From FEN-1297 sp963787005 (GTDB lineage Bacteria > Bacteroidota > Ignavibacteria > Ignavibacteriales > Ignavibacteriaceae): a DNA stretch of 44,207 nucleotides. Location: positions 1-44,207 of the forward strand of contig CAWBBX010000020.1 of the NCBI GenBank assembly GCA_963787005.1, in the 5' to 3' direction. Shown here one piece after another: positions 16,474 through 25,506 of this stretch; positions within the stretch are counted from its first letter, which is position 1, and each line of letters begins with the position of its first letter. The translations under genes were made by a program, and so were the position numbers. Below the pieces are notes generated by a model, which was given only the letters and a program-made list of their open reading frames with translations, was not told where the DNA came from and did not search any database.

Positions 16474-16643
16474 GATGACATTTAAATTTGTTTTTGTATG
16501 TTAATCTGAAAAGAACTTCCGGTTCATGCGGATGAGACCAAAGCAATCTCAATGCATCAAATACAAGATATTCACGAAAGAATATATCAAATCTCGATAA
16601 TTTTCACTAATTTCGTGGCAATCAAAATTTTATAGACCGGGAA

Positions 16644-17111
16644 ATGATAAGATCTTTCTCTTTGATAGTTTTATTACTGATGTGCTTTAACGGAACCGCT
16701 AAGCCGCAGGAGGCTTTCGTTCACTGGCAGCCGCTTGTAATAAACGATTCCTCCCGCGTTTGGTACGACTCTTCCGTGCTGGATACGGTAACGGGAGGTA
16801 AGTTCGATATCTGGGTACTGCAGATGCATAAGCCCCCGCTTTCATTCGATCAGATACCGGGCAAGATATACAGGTCAAAAACATATTACGGACTTAACCT
16901 GGATAACGGGAAGTACGAAATTTTGAAAGTGGAATATTTCGGAATAAATAATAAGAAGTTGTACAGCTTCGACTATAAAACAACAAACTACCCGGATAAC
17001 ATGCGCTATACTTATCCGATCGGGGATAACAGTACATTAAGTATGTTAATAAAAAAGCTGGATAAAATTCACGGAGACAGTAAAAATGCAAACGATAGAA
17101 AACAAAACTGA
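16644..17111 (+). CDS. secreted hypothetical protein, surface-adhesin-E-like
   Basis: A 155-residue protein with a signal peptide (SFSLIVLLLMCFNGTAKPQ). The mature part has short beta-like strands: VWYDSSVLD, FDIWVLQM, YYGLNLDNGKYEILKVEYFG and LYSFDYKT. The order of a tyrosine-bearing strand, a WVL strand and a strand ending with an L-D-yielding pattern resembles small secreted proteins related to surface-adhesin E; this is a weak similarity by eye. The C-terminus is Lys/Asn-rich. Its last 26 bases overlap the start of the SET-domain gene in another frame, so the two are co-transcribed and probably translationally coupled. Confidence 0.75.
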   Translation: MIRSFSLIVLLLMCFNGTAKPQEAFVHWQPLVINDSSRVWYDSSVLDTVTGGKFDIWVLQMHKPPLSFDQIPGKIYRSKTYYGLNLDNGKYEILKVEYFGINNKKLYSFDYKTTNYPDNMRYTYPIGDNSTLSMLIKKLDKIHGDSKNANDRKQN

Positions 17112-17490
17112 ATTTCTTGAAGACTACGTTGTAGTAAAAGATTCGGGGATTCACGGTAAGGGAATATTTTTAACGAAGGCCGTTCCCGAAGGCACGCCTA
17201 TAATGATAATAGCGGGAGAGGTAATTTCGGGCGATGAATGCGAGAGACGGGAAGATGAAGAGGATAACGTTTATATATTCTGGAACGGTGATACTTACAT
17301 CGATACCGTAATGACGGAAAAGATTAAATATGTTAATCACAACTGCGATTTTAACTGCGACGTACTTGACAGAGATGAATCATCGTTGCTTCTGGTCGCA
17401 TACCGCGATATTTCCGCCGGCGAGGAACTGACCATCGATTACGGATACGAGGAGATATACGAGTTCTGCAACTGTTCCCTTTGCGCTTAA
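17086..17490 (+). CDS. SET-domain protein-lysine methyltransferase
   Basis: A compact 134-residue SET protein. The N-terminal part reads DSGIHGKGIFLTKAVPEG, the usual SET opening. The pseudoknot motif is KYVNHNCDFNCDV (NHxC...N), with GEELTIDYGYEE supplying the SAM-site tyrosine. A cysteine tail (CNCSLC) resembles a post-SET zinc site, which together with the NHNC cysteine could bind one zinc. It transfers methyl groups from SAM to a protein lysine; the bacterial target is unknown. GGAG lies ten bases before the ATG, inside the preceding gene. SET proteins are mainly eukaryotic but are known in Chlamydia and various free-living bacteria. Confidence 0.94.
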   Translation: MQTIENKTEFLEDYVVVKDSGIHGKGIFLTKAVPEGTPIMIIAGEVISGDECERREDEEDNVYIFWNGDTYIDTVMTEKIKYVNHNCDFNCDVLDRDESSLLLVAYRDISAGEELTIDYGYEEIYEFCNCSLCA

Positions 17491-17502
17491 AGGTTCATCA
17501 TT

Positions 17503-17538
17503 TTAAAATAAAACTGCGGTAAAATTACTTACCGCAGT
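17503..17538 (-). terminator. terminator of the pepD gene
   Basis: A 10-bp stem, ACTGCGGTAA / TTACCGCAGT, is followed on the minus strand by TTTATTTTAAAA. It lies 44 bases after the minus-strand dipeptidase stop and 22 bases beyond the SET gene stop, and may block readthrough from both sides. Confidence 0.8.
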
Positions 17539-17581
17539 CACGTCTGATTATTTCAAACGTCATATTAATGCATACACCGGA

Positions 17582-19054
17582 TTAATTTTTATTTTGTCCG
17601 GCCACTTCCTTCAGAATCCCTTTTAACAAATCGTAAAATCTCTCGACGGTTTCTATGTTAACTCTTTCGTCGGGAGAATGGGCGCCTTCAATAGTAGGGC
17701 CGAAGGAAACCATATCCAGGCCGGGATTTTTATCGCCGAGTATACCGCATTCCAATCCTGCGTGGATGGCTTTTATCTCAGGTTCTTTCTTGAATGTATC
17801 TTTAAATACTTTCTTGGATACTTTTAGTATCTGCGAATCGAGATCCGGTTTCCATCCGGGATAACCGTCACCCGTCTCAACTTTAGCGCCCGATAATCTA
17901 AATATCGAGGCAACGCTTTGAGCGATATATTTTTTTGAGCTTTCAACAGAGCTTCTCTGGCTCGTACCGATCCTCAAAGTATTTGCTTCGGTAAATACTG
18001 TAGCTACGTTGGTGGATGTTTCAACTAGATCGGGAATATCCTGGCTCATCGCTATAACACCGTGCGGAAGTGCCAGAAGAGTACTTACTAATGTCGTTAC
18101 GGTGTCGGCAGATATAACCTTCTTTTCCGGCGCGCCGGATTTTACAAAATCGATCTTAACTCCGCTGTCGGAAGTCTTAAGCTCATTTTGAAAATCCTTC
18201 TCCATACCGGAGACGATTTCCTTCGCTTCGGCTTCTTTTGATGGATCGAGGAATATCGCAGCCTCAGCTTCGCGCGGTATAGCGTTTCTTTTGCTGCCGC
18301 CGTTTATCTTCGCAAGAGAGAAATTTGTCTTTGCTAGTGAGTTCAATGTACGGGCCAGCAGTTTAATAGCATTGCCTCTTCCCTTTTCAATATCCAAACC
18401 GGAATGACCGCCTTTTAATCCGGTTAGAGTCAACTCGTAAGCTGCAGCACCGGAAGGAGCATCTTCAAATTTAAGATCGTAAAAACCGAGAGTGTCCAAT
18501 CCACCCGAGCAGCCGACATAGAAAGCGCCGTCTTCTTCGGAATCCATGTTGAGGAGGATCTTGCCTGTTATGAAGCCCGGCTCCAGATTATTAGCGCCGG
18601 TGAGACCGGTTTCTTCATCAATAGTAGTAAGTATTTCTACCGGTCCGTGCACAACATCTTTATCTGTAATAACCGCAAGTGCGGCAGCGACGCCTATTCC
18701 GTTATCGCTTCCGAGCGTAGTGCCGTCGGCGGTAATCCAGCCGTCTTCTTTTTTAAGTTTGATCGGATCATTATCGAAATCGTGATCAGTTCCCTTGTTC
18801 TTCTCGCACACCATATCCACATGTCCCTGAAGAACAACGGTTGGCGCATTCTCGTATCCCTTGGTAGCGGGAACGGTAACAACCATGTTACCGACTTTGT
18901 CCTCTTTATAATTTACATTCAGCTCTTTGAATAATTTTCTTAAATGCTCGAGTACCTTCCCTTCTTTCTTTGAAGGTCTCGGGACCTGGGAAATCTCATA
19001 GAATCTCCGCCATAATATCTCCGGCTTTAAACCTTTAATGACGTCTTCTGACAT
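17582..19054 (-). CDS. pepD: aminoacyl-histidine dipeptidase (M20/M28 metallopeptidase)
   Basis: A cytosolic dizinc dipeptidase that cleaves dipeptides such as Xaa-His. Metal and catalytic motifs appear in family order: QGHVDMV (His), GTTLGSDNGIGVAAAL (bridging Asp), TIDEETGLTGA (catalytic Glu plus metal Glu), LNMDSEEDG (Asp) and HAGLECGILGD near the end. The 490-residue length, the opening LKPEILWRRFYEISQVPRPS and the closing VERFYDLLKGILKE fit PepD fully. There is no signal peptide. The start ATG has a very strong AGGAGGT five bases upstream, rare in this window, suggesting high translation. The gene lies 50 bases after typA on the same strand, so the two may share a transcript. Confidence 0.96.
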   Translation of the reverse strand: MSEDVIKGLKPEILWRRFYEISQVPRPSKKEGKVLEHLRKLFKELNVNYKEDKVGNMVVTVPATKGYENAPTVVLQGHVDMVCEKNKGTDHDFDNDPIKLKKEDGWITADGTTLGSDNGIGVAAALAVITDKDVVHGPVEILTTIDEETGLTGANNLEPGFITGKILLNMDSEEDGAFYVGCSGGLDTLGFYDLKFEDAPSGAAAYELTLTGLKGGHSGLDIEKGRGNAIKLLARTLNSLAKTNFSLAKINGGSKRNAIPREAEAAIFLDPSKEAEAKEIVSGMEKDFQNELKTSDSGVKIDFVKSGAPEKKVISADTVTTLVSTLLALPHGVIAMSQDIPDLVETSTNVATVFTEANTLRIGTSQRSSVESSKKYIAQSVASIFRLSGAKVETGDGYPGWKPDLDSQILKVSKKVFKDTFKKEPEIKAIHAGLECGILGDKNPGLDMVSFGPTIEGAHSPDERVNIETVERFYDLLKGILKEVAGQNKN

Positions 19055-19104
19055 TTTTACCTCCTGTCTGGATTCGAATGATTTTTTAAACGTGCAGCTT
19101 TTGA

Positions 19105-20949
19105 CTACACTTCGGTTTCGGCTGCTTTTTGTTTTGCCGCAAGCCGTGCGTTCTTTCTGTCCATATCGGTTAAATATTTTTTGCGCATACGAATACTTTG
19201 AGGTGTTACCTCAACAAACTCATCGTCGGTTATCCACTCGATTGCCTGCTCAAGTGTTAATATTTTCGCGGGTTCGAGTCTTATCGCCTCGTCCGCACCA
19301 GACGAACGCATATTGGTAAGCTGTTTTGTCTTGGTAACGTTCACCTGCATGTCGTTGCTTCTAGTGTTCTCGCCCACTACCATTCCTTCATACACCTTTG
19401 TTCCGGGATCTATGAAAAATACGGCTCTTTCCTGCAGCTTATACATCGCGTAAGCGGAAGAAGATCCTCCTTCCATCGCGACTAAAGCGCCCCGCTGCCG
19501 GCTGACTATCTCGCCCTTAAAAGGCTCATAGGCATGGAAATTATGGTGAAGAATTCCGTTCCCCTTAGTATCGGTCATAAACTCCGACCTGTAGCCGATC
19601 AATCCTCTCGAAGGAATCAGAAACTCCAGACGCGAATTTTCGTTGAACGTAAGCATGTTCTTCAGCTCGGCTTTTCTCTTCCCAAGCTTCTCTATAACTA
19701 TTCCTACGTGTTCTTCCGGTACGTCGATTATTACATGCTCCATCGGCTCGGAAAGCACATCGTTTATTCTCTTCATGATTACCTGGGGACGACTTAGCTG
19801 CACTTCGTAATTTTCGCGGCGCATATTCTCAATTAAAATTGCAAGGTGAAGCTCGCCCCTTCCGCTTACCTTAAAGATATCGGGAGATTCGGTCATCTCT
19901 ACACGGAGACTTACGTTCGACTTGAGCTCTTTCGAAAGTCTCTCGCTAATATTCCTGGTAGTTACGTACTTTCCTTCCAGTCCGGCGAAAGGAGAATTGT
20001 TGACCATAAAATTCATTGTAATTGTCGGCTCGTCGATCGCGACGAACGGCAGTCCCTCAGGTTTAAGCGGACTAGCCAAAGTATCGCCTATATCAACATC
20101 CTCAAGCCCGGCAAAAGCAGCAATATCGCCGGCCGAGGCCTCAACGGCTTCTACTCTTTTAATATTGTCGAAGATATAAAGCTTCGATATCTTAGAGTTT
20201 ACCTTTGTACCATCTTTAGTAATAAGTACAATGTTGTCGCCGGTCTTCACAGTACCGTTAGTAATGCGGCCGATCCCGATCCTTCCGAGGTAATCGTTGT
20301 AATCAATAGCAGATACAAGCATTTGAAAAGGCTCTTCCAGGTCTGCGATCGGCGGAGGTACATTATCGATAATAATATCGAACAGAGGCATCAGTGAATC
20401 GCTTTCGTCGGTAAGTTCGATCTTAGCTATTCCCTGCTTGGCGATTGCGTATATGTAAGGAAAATCGAGCTGTTCTTCCGAAGCTCCGAGTGAAACGAAT
20501 AGGTCAAATACTTCGTTAAGCACATCATTAGGGCGCGCGTCTTTTCTGTCGATTTTATTTATAACGACTATCGGTTTTATTCCCAGATCGAGCGATTTCT
20601 TAAGAACAAATTTTGTCTGCGGCAAAGGTCCCTCGGCAGCATCCACCAGAAGCAGCACACCGTCAACCATCTTTAAAGTCCGTTCAACTTCTCCGCCGAA
20701 ATCCGCATGTCCGGGAGTATCGATAATATTAATTTTTATATCTTTGTAATGAACACTCAAATTCTTTGCAAGAATCGTAATTCCTCTCTCTTTTTCCAGC
20801 GCGTTGGAGTCCATTACCCTTTTTTCGATCTGTTGGTTATCTCTCCATGCGCCCGTCTGCTTAAGCATAAAATCTACCAGTGTAGTTTTACCGTGATCCA
20901 CATGCGCAATAATCGCAATGTTCCTGATATCTTGTCTCGATTTTTCCAC
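19105..20949 (-). CDS. typA: ribosome-associated GTPase TypA/BipA
   Basis: A translational GTPase of the EF-G/LepA superfamily, acting on the 50S subunit during ribosome assembly and stress. G-motifs are intact: AHVDHGKTTLVD (P-loop), DTPGHADFGGEV (G3), VVINKIDRKDARP (G4). The switch region ERGITILAKN is present. The C-terminal BipA-specific domain is complete (RSNDMQVNVTKTKQLTNMRSSGADEA and the basic KKYL.. tail). The 614-residue length is standard. The start is GTG at 20947-20949, with only a weak AGG upstream. Upstream lies a 265-base gap containing an ORF remnant next to clpS; downstream lies pepD. Confidence 0.97.
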   Translation of the reverse strand: MEKSRQDIRNIAIIAHVDHGKTTLVDFMLKQTGAWRDNQQIEKRVMDSNALEKERGITILAKNLSVHYKDIKINIIDTPGHADFGGEVERTLKMVDGVLLLVDAAEGPLPQTKFVLKKSLDLGIKPIVVINKIDRKDARPNDVLNEVFDLFVSLGASEEQLDFPYIYAIAKQGIAKIELTDESDSLMPLFDIIIDNVPPPIADLEEPFQMLVSAIDYNDYLGRIGIGRITNGTVKTGDNIVLITKDGTKVNSKISKLYIFDNIKRVEAVEASAGDIAAFAGLEDVDIGDTLASPLKPEGLPFVAIDEPTITMNFMVNNSPFAGLEGKYVTTRNISERLSKELKSNVSLRVEMTESPDIFKVSGRGELHLAILIENMRRENYEVQLSRPQVIMKRINDVLSEPMEHVIIDVPEEHVGIVIEKLGKRKAELKNMLTFNENSRLEFLIPSRGLIGYRSEFMTDTKGNGILHHNFHAYEPFKGEIVSRQRGALVAMEGGSSSAYAMYKLQERAVFFIDPGTKVYEGMVVGENTRSNDMQVNVTKTKQLTNMRSSGADEAIRLEPAKILTLEQAIEWITDDEFVEVTPQSIRMRKKYLTDMDRKNARLAAKQKAAETEV

Positions 20950-21026
20950 TCTTTAACCTGTTTAATTAATAAATAGACAGTAAATATAGGCAGAACTGCG
21001 TGTATTTACAATGAATTTAGATAGTA

Positions 21027-21224
21027 CTAATGTGAGGCGAGAGACATCAATAGGGTATGTACATCCTCAACCAGGATAAATAAAAGTAGGGCATTTTCCA
21101 GTAATGAAAAACATCCGGAATGTTCTAAAAATGTATTTGTTGAACCTGAACAAATAACGGGAATATCGCGGGCATTTAATTTATCAAATGCTTTTTCCCA
21201 AGAGATTGAATTATTTATGAAATA
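21027..21224 (-). pseudogene. possible ORF remnant downstream of clpS
   Basis: On the minus strand a 60-codon open frame follows clpS directly, overlapping its last codons in another phase. It reads like protein (WEKAFDKLNARDIPVICSG, then FSLLENALLLFILVEDVH) and ends at TAG 21027-21029. It has no ATG, GTG or TTG near its beginning, and a stop lies just upstream inside clpS. It may be a decayed gene or a chance frame. I cannot name a family. Confidence 0.25.
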
Positions 21225-21511
21225 ATCTCGGTATTAAGCGCTATCTCTTCCAATATCGAAGAAACCCGTAGACAGTCCTTCATAGCTCCCCCGAAAACAA
21301 TTGATTTTCCTTTTACGTGTACTTCAAATGCATGCGCCCTTGCCTTCTCATACGAGCAGTTTACAGCTTTGATCAGCTGAAAGATCACTTCATCGAATGT
21401 ATGCCAGTCGTCGTTATATAAAACAACACGGCTCTCCATACCTACACCGGTTTCCTCATCGACTTCAATATCCAGTTCCGGCTTTTTCTCTGTCTGCATC
21501 TGATTTTCCAT
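21215..21511 (-). CDS. clpS: Clp protease adaptor ClpS
   Basis: ClpS binds proteins with N-degron residues (Leu, Phe, Tyr, Trp) and delivers them to ClpAP. The core motif VVLYNDDWHTFDEVIFQL is the hallmark, the Asn-Asp pair holding the substrate N-terminus. AHAFEVHVKGKSIVFGGAMKDC matches the second helix and strand, with the usual His-VH-GK pattern. The 98-residue length is normal, and the acidic N-terminal tail (ELDIEVDEETG) is the part that enters ClpA. An ATG at 21509-21511 is preferred over a TTG two codons upstream. The partner clpA is not in the window. Confidence 0.92.
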   Translation of the reverse strand: MENQMQTEKKPELDIEVDEETGVGMESRVVLYNDDWHTFDEVIFQLIKAVNCSYEKARAHAFEVHVKGKSIVFGGAMKDCLRVSSILEEIALNTEIIS

Positions 21512-21664
21512 ACTCAAAAATTAAAGAAATAATTTGCTAAATTAAAGATATTATTAAAGCGGAACGATTATGGACATGTGTTGTGTTATATGCTTGGTTT
21601 GATTTTATATCGGGGTATACTTATATTTTTTTAGCAAATAAATAAATGAATTATCGGAGGTTTA

Positions 21665-22411
21665 ATGAAAATAGCAGTATGTGTAAGTCATGTACCGGAC
21701 ACTGCTACCAAGGTCAAAATAGGTCCCGATGAGAAATCCATCGATCAAAACGGTGTAACGTATATTATAAATCCCTACGACGAATATGCCGTTGAAGAGG
21801 CCCTTAAAACCAAGGAAAAATTTGGCGGAGAGGTTAAGGCCATCAGCGTGGGAGGAGACAGAAGCAAAGAAGCCATAAGAAAAGCCCTCGCAATGGGAGC
21901 CGATAACGGCGTTCTTTTAAAAGATGATAATCCGCGGGATTCATTCGGTGTAGCTAAGGCCCTCGCCGAAGAGATCAAAAGTGCCGGAAGCGAAATAGTG
22001 TTCTGCGGAAAGCAATCCGTAGATTACGATAATTCGATAGTCGGACAATTGTTGGCGGAAATGCTGGGATTTTCGTGCGTAACCGTCGCAGTAGATCTTA
22101 AAATTGAAGATAACAAGGTTATTGCCGAAAGAGAGACCGAGGGGGGCAAAGAAGTTATTGAGACCGGGCTGCCCGCCGTTATAACCGCGCAGAAAGGTCT
22201 TAACGAACCAAGGTATGCATCGCTTAAAGGTATTATGGCGGCAAAGAAAAAAACAATCGAAGAAAAGCCCGCCGCGGCATCGGACTCGCTAACGGAAGTA
22301 ATTAAGATGAAAAAGCCTCCGGCAAAACAACCTGGAAGGATACTCGGCTCCGACAGTTCCGCGGTACCCGAACTTGTGAAACTTTTAAGAGAAGAAGCAA
22401 AAGTCATTTAA
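21665..22411 (+). CDS. etfB: electron transfer flavoprotein beta subunit
   Basis: EtfB binds AMP and forms the ETF heterodimer with EtfA, passing electrons from acyl-CoA dehydrogenases to the quinone pool. The start MKIAVCVSHVPDT..KV and INPYDEYAVEEALKTKEKFGGEVKAISVGG are characteristic. The AMP-site region DNSIVGQLLAEMLGFS and RETEGGKEVIETGLPAVIT follow, as does the conserved RYASLKGIMAAKKK. Its 248 residues are normal. TCGGAGG lies six bases before the ATG. It leads an etfB-etfA-nuclease operon (gaps of 16 and 18 bases). No bifurcating partner gene is nearby. Confidence 0.97.
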   Translation: MKIAVCVSHVPDTATKVKIGPDEKSIDQNGVTYIINPYDEYAVEEALKTKEKFGGEVKAISVGGDRSKEAIRKALAMGADNGVLLKDDNPRDSFGVAKALAEEIKSAGSEIVFCGKQSVDYDNSIVGQLLAEMLGFSCVTVAVDLKIEDNKVIAERETEGGKEVIETGLPAVITAQKGLNEPRYASLKGIMAAKKKTIEEKPAAASDSLTEVIKMKKPPAKQPGRILGSDSSAVPELVKLLREEAKVI

Positions 22412-22427
22412 CGAGGATTTTCCAATT

Positions 22428-23396
22428 ATGGCAAACAAAATATTAGGCATACTCGAACAAAGAGAAGGCAAACTTAAAAAAGTATCGCTCGAAATTTTAA
22501 GCATAACTGCCAAGCTAGCGTCGGAATTAAATATAGATGCGGAGGCGGTAGTTATAGGAAGCGAAATAGAAAACATTAACGATGTTTCCGGATACGGAGT
22601 AAAGAAGGTCGTACATTTTAAGAATACGGCTTTGTCGCAATATTCGGCATCCGCTTTTAAGGAAATAATTGCAGCATATGCGAAAGAAACCGGCGCGGAT
22701 TATATAGTTTTCCCAAACACAGGTTTCGGAAAAGATATTGCGCCGCTTGTAGCTGTAAAACTTGAAGCCGGCTGCTTGATCGATTGTGTCGAACTTGATG
22801 CTTCGTCTGGTGAACTGCAGGCAACCCGACCTGTATACGCGGGCAAAGCTCTTCTTGAAGTAAAACTGAAAAGCGACAAAAAAGTCATTACCATTAGACC
22901 GAACGTATTCAAAGCTTCTAAAATAGACGATAGCCCATGCGAAGTAGAAGTTAAAGAAGTTTCAGAGCCTGATCTAAAGACAAAAGTTATTGAGTTCAAA
23001 AAATCGGAGGGCAAGCTGGACGTTGCCGAGGCTGACATTATCGTCTCCGGCGGACGGGGCTTGAAATCCCCGGAAAACTTCGAGCTGATAGAAAAGCTTG
23101 CGGATGCACTTGGTGGAGCTGTGGGAGCATCTCGTGCCGTAGTCGACGCAGGCTGGAGGCCTCACCGGGAGCAAGTTGGGCAGACCGGTAAAACTGTTTC
23201 CCCTTCCCTTTATGTAGCATGCGGAATTTCGGGTGCGATTCAGCATATTGCCGGAATGTCTTCATCTAAATATATTGTAGCAATTAACAAAGATAAAGAT
23301 GCTCCGATTTTCGGTATAGCCGATTACGGTATTTCGGGCGATGTTTTCGAAGTCCTTCCGGCTTTAATTGAAGAGGTTAATAGAGTAAAAAATTAA
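22428..23396 (+). CDS. etfA: electron transfer flavoprotein alpha subunit
   Basis: The FAD-carrying ETF subunit. The C-terminal FAD domain is textbook: IVSGGRGLKSPENFELI, GAVGASRAVVDAGW, REQVGQTGKTVSPSLYVACGISGAIQH (Arg, Gln-x-Gly-x-Thr and Gly-Ile-Ser contacts) and KDAPIFGIADYGISGD. The N-terminal domain resembles EtfB, as expected. Length 322 is standard. It follows etfB by 16 bases with CGAGGA upstream of its ATG, so the two subunits are made together. Confidence 0.97.
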   Translation: MANKILGILEQREGKLKKVSLEILSITAKLASELNIDAEAVVIGSEIENINDVSGYGVKKVVHFKNTALSQYSASAFKEIIAAYAKETGADYIVFPNTGFGKDIAPLVAVKLEAGCLIDCVELDASSGELQATRPVYAGKALLEVKLKSDKKVITIRPNVFKASKIDDSPCEVEVKEVSEPDLKTKVIEFKKSEGKLDVAEADIIVSGGRGLKSPENFELIEKLADALGGAVGASRAVVDAGWRPHREQVGQTGKTVSPSLYVACGISGAIQHIAGMSSSKYIVAINKDKDAPIFGIADYGISGDVFEVLPALIEEVNRVKN

Positions 23397-23414
23397 GGAG
23401 TTAGGAGATATCAC

Positions 23415-24002
23415 TTGCAGAAAATTCAATGCGAAATATTAGGATTATCATCAAGTCCCTCTACCGGGGGAGCGTATGCAATTCTGCTAAAAGAAATAGA
23501 CGGAGTGCGTCGTTTACCGATCATAATTGGAGCATTCGAAGCTCAGGCAATCGCACTGGAAATTGAAGGAATTAAACCTCCCCGCCCCCTAACTCACGAT
23601 CTATTGAAGCATGTTATCGATAATCTGGGAGCATTGGTAATAGAGGTTATTATTGATGAGCTGCGTGAAAATACTTTTTATGCTAAAATTCTGCTTGATG
23701 TCTCTTCACTTACTAATGAGATTGACAGCCGTCCGAGCGATGCAATAGCCCTGGCTGTCAGGGCCCAGGCCCCTATCTATGTCACCGAATCGGTTATGAG
23801 CGCCGCGGCTTTCATTCCTTCCGACGAGAGCGAAAAAGAAATCACCGGAGCTGAAGAGAGAAAAGAAGATTCGACTCCAAAGACAAAGGAGGCAAGGATA
23901 GCCGCTCTGCAGGATAAATTGCGGGAAGCAATCGAAGCCGAAGAATATGAGCGTGCCGCCAAAATAAGAGACGACATTCAGCGTTTAACAAGCAATAACT
24001 AG
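23415..24002 (+). CDS. bifunctional nuclease family protein (DUF151) with C-terminal UVR motif
   Basis: Residues 1-130 are the BFN/DUF151 domain: LPIIIGAFEAQAIALEIEG, RPLTHDLLKHVIDNLGA, and SRPSDAIALAVRAQAPIYVTE. Plant members have DNase/RNase activity; bacterial roles are poorly known. After an acidic linker, residues 157-192 form a UvrB/UvrC helical hairpin (LQDKLREAIEAEEYERAAKIRD), which usually binds UvrC or Clp ATPases. The start is TTG at 23415, fixed by AGGAG seven bases upstream. It is the third gene after etfB-etfA, 18 bases downstream. It converges with the DUF2851 gene, with only 12 bases and no terminator between. Confidence 0.9.
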   Translation: MQKIQCEILGLSSSPSTGGAYAILLKEIDGVRRLPIIIGAFEAQAIALEIEGIKPPRPLTHDLLKHVIDNLGALVIEVIIDELRENTFYAKILLDVSSLTNEIDSRPSDAIALAVRAQAPIYVTESVMSAAAFIPSDESEKEITGAEERKEDSTPKTKEARIAALQDKLREAIEAEEYERAAKIRDDIQRLTSNN

Positions 24003-24014
24003 GAACAAAATCTC

Positions 24015-25493
24015 CTAATTGAATACCTTCTTTCCTATACTGCATTCCATGCATTTATCACGCGAACAATAATTTCTGAAAAGCTCTATCATTCCCTGAT
24101 AAAGCACGCTTCTTTTCCATGCATCGTTAAGCTTTAAAGTAGATGAAACTTCGTTCACCAGGTTGTTTTCACTTTTCTGATAATAATTCAGATACAGCTG
24201 AACAACTCTTTTCGCGAGGTCATTTCTCCCGAATAATTCGAAATAAACAGACAGTATGGGAAGAATAATATTAATTATAATCTCATCCGCTCTCGAGGCA
24301 CCGATAAAATAGTTGATAGGAACTTTGGCGGGTTGATCGAATACATAATGATTATGCCAGAACCCCTCCCCTTTTACAATAAAGCACGATCTTAGGATCG
24401 AAGCCAATCTGCCGGGCTTTTCGTTTTCTTCTATTGATGAAATGATCTGTTCGATCAGTTTTTCGTTCAGCATCTTATTTACCAGTCTAACTCCGCCCGC
24501 TATCCTGATAGTAGGAAAATTCTGCGGACGAAGCTTGAAGAAATGCCATTGTGCAGCGTGAAATATTGTGCCGTCGTATGAGGCTTTAATCGCCCCCCAC
24601 TTTTCAGCTAGATCCCTTGTGTATTCGGACGTTTCCTCATCAGGCAGGTTTTCCACTTCCGGCATAAGTCCGCCGATGTTGAACAGAGCCGATTCCGCCT
24701 GCAGGATAAAATCTTCTTGACCTTTAAAGTTTGTGAGAAACTCTATTTCAACGGCTTTGGCCATATTTCTCATTATATCCTTATTCTTCGAATATCCCAA
24801 AGCCTCGAAAATATTTTCAAAAATCAGCTGCTGCCAAATTTCGGGATCGTGAAAATCGTCCTTGGTGAACTCTCTCCCGTAAAAATTTTCATCGAGCTCA
24901 TACTTCATCACCGGCTCTTTGACTTTTAATTCTTTTATATATGCTATCTCCTTCAGCCTTTCCGTCATCTTTTCGCACTTTGTTTTAAATCTCTTCAGGC
25001 CGAGATCAAAAAGGAAATTTAATTTCTCTTTTTCGCTCAATGTTGTGTTGGCCTCGATGCACGGCATTTTATTGATTCGATTCTTTCTTTCGGAAAGTAT
25101 AGCCTTTTGAATGTCATTATTTAGATCTTCTTTTAAGAAATCCTTCAACGAAATGGATGGGACTTTTCTTCCGTCCTGCGTGTAAACGTAAGCGTGTTTT
25201 GAATCGTTGTTCAATACTGCATGAAGGACGACCTTGTTGTATTTCTTGTTTAGATTATGGCCGTGCGCTCTCCAGTCGGAGTAGAAACTGTCTATTTCCA
25301 CGTCGCCCATATATGTTATGTTGCCTATTTTAATCCTGGCACCTTTGAAGTCAGGCCCGCCGAGCTCGCTGTTCTCGACGCCGGAATCAATAATATCAAT
25401 CGACTGACCGTCTTTTGTGCCCAGATCGGAAGTGAAGTTTTGGTTTTTCCAAAGCTCGTATAAAAATTTTTCGTGTACCTTATTATTCTTCAT
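24015..25493 (-). CDS. DUF2851 family protein
   Basis: A 492-residue protein of the DUF2851 family found in Bacteroidota, Chlorobi and relatives; function unknown. The N-terminal block (VENSELGGPDFKGARIKIG, then GDVEIDSFYSDWRAHGHN, then NKVVLHAVLNND) is the most conserved part. Its spaced Asp/Glu residues followed by a beta strand recall a PD-(D/E)xK nuclease core, which is only an inference. Near the C-terminus a cysteine set (CSRDKCMECSIG) could bind zinc or an iron-sulfur cluster. There is no signal peptide and no membrane segment. A hypothetical gene lies 13 bases upstream on the same strand, so they likely share a transcript. Confidence 0.85.
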   Translation of the reverse strand: MKNNKVHEKFLYELWKNQNFTSDLGTKDGQSIDIIDSGVENSELGGPDFKGARIKIGNITYMGDVEIDSFYSDWRAHGHNLNKKYNKVVLHAVLNNDSKHAYVYTQDGRKVPSISLKDFLKEDLNNDIQKAILSERKNRINKMPCIEANTTLSEKEKLNFLFDLGLKRFKTKCEKMTERLKEIAYIKELKVKEPVMKYELDENFYGREFTKDDFHDPEIWQQLIFENIFEALGYSKNKDIMRNMAKAVEIEFLTNFKGQEDFILQAESALFNIGGLMPEVENLPDEETSEYTRDLAEKWGAIKASYDGTIFHAAQWHFFKLRPQNFPTIRIAGGVRLVNKMLNEKLIEQIISSIEENEKPGRLASILRSCFIVKGEGFWHNHYVFDQPAKVPINYFIGASRADEIIINIILPILSVYFELFGRNDLAKRVVQLYLNYYQKSENNLVNEVSSTLKLNDAWKRSVLYQGMIELFRNYCSRDKCMECSIGKKVFN

Positions 25494-25506
25494 ACTGTAA
25501 CCCGCT

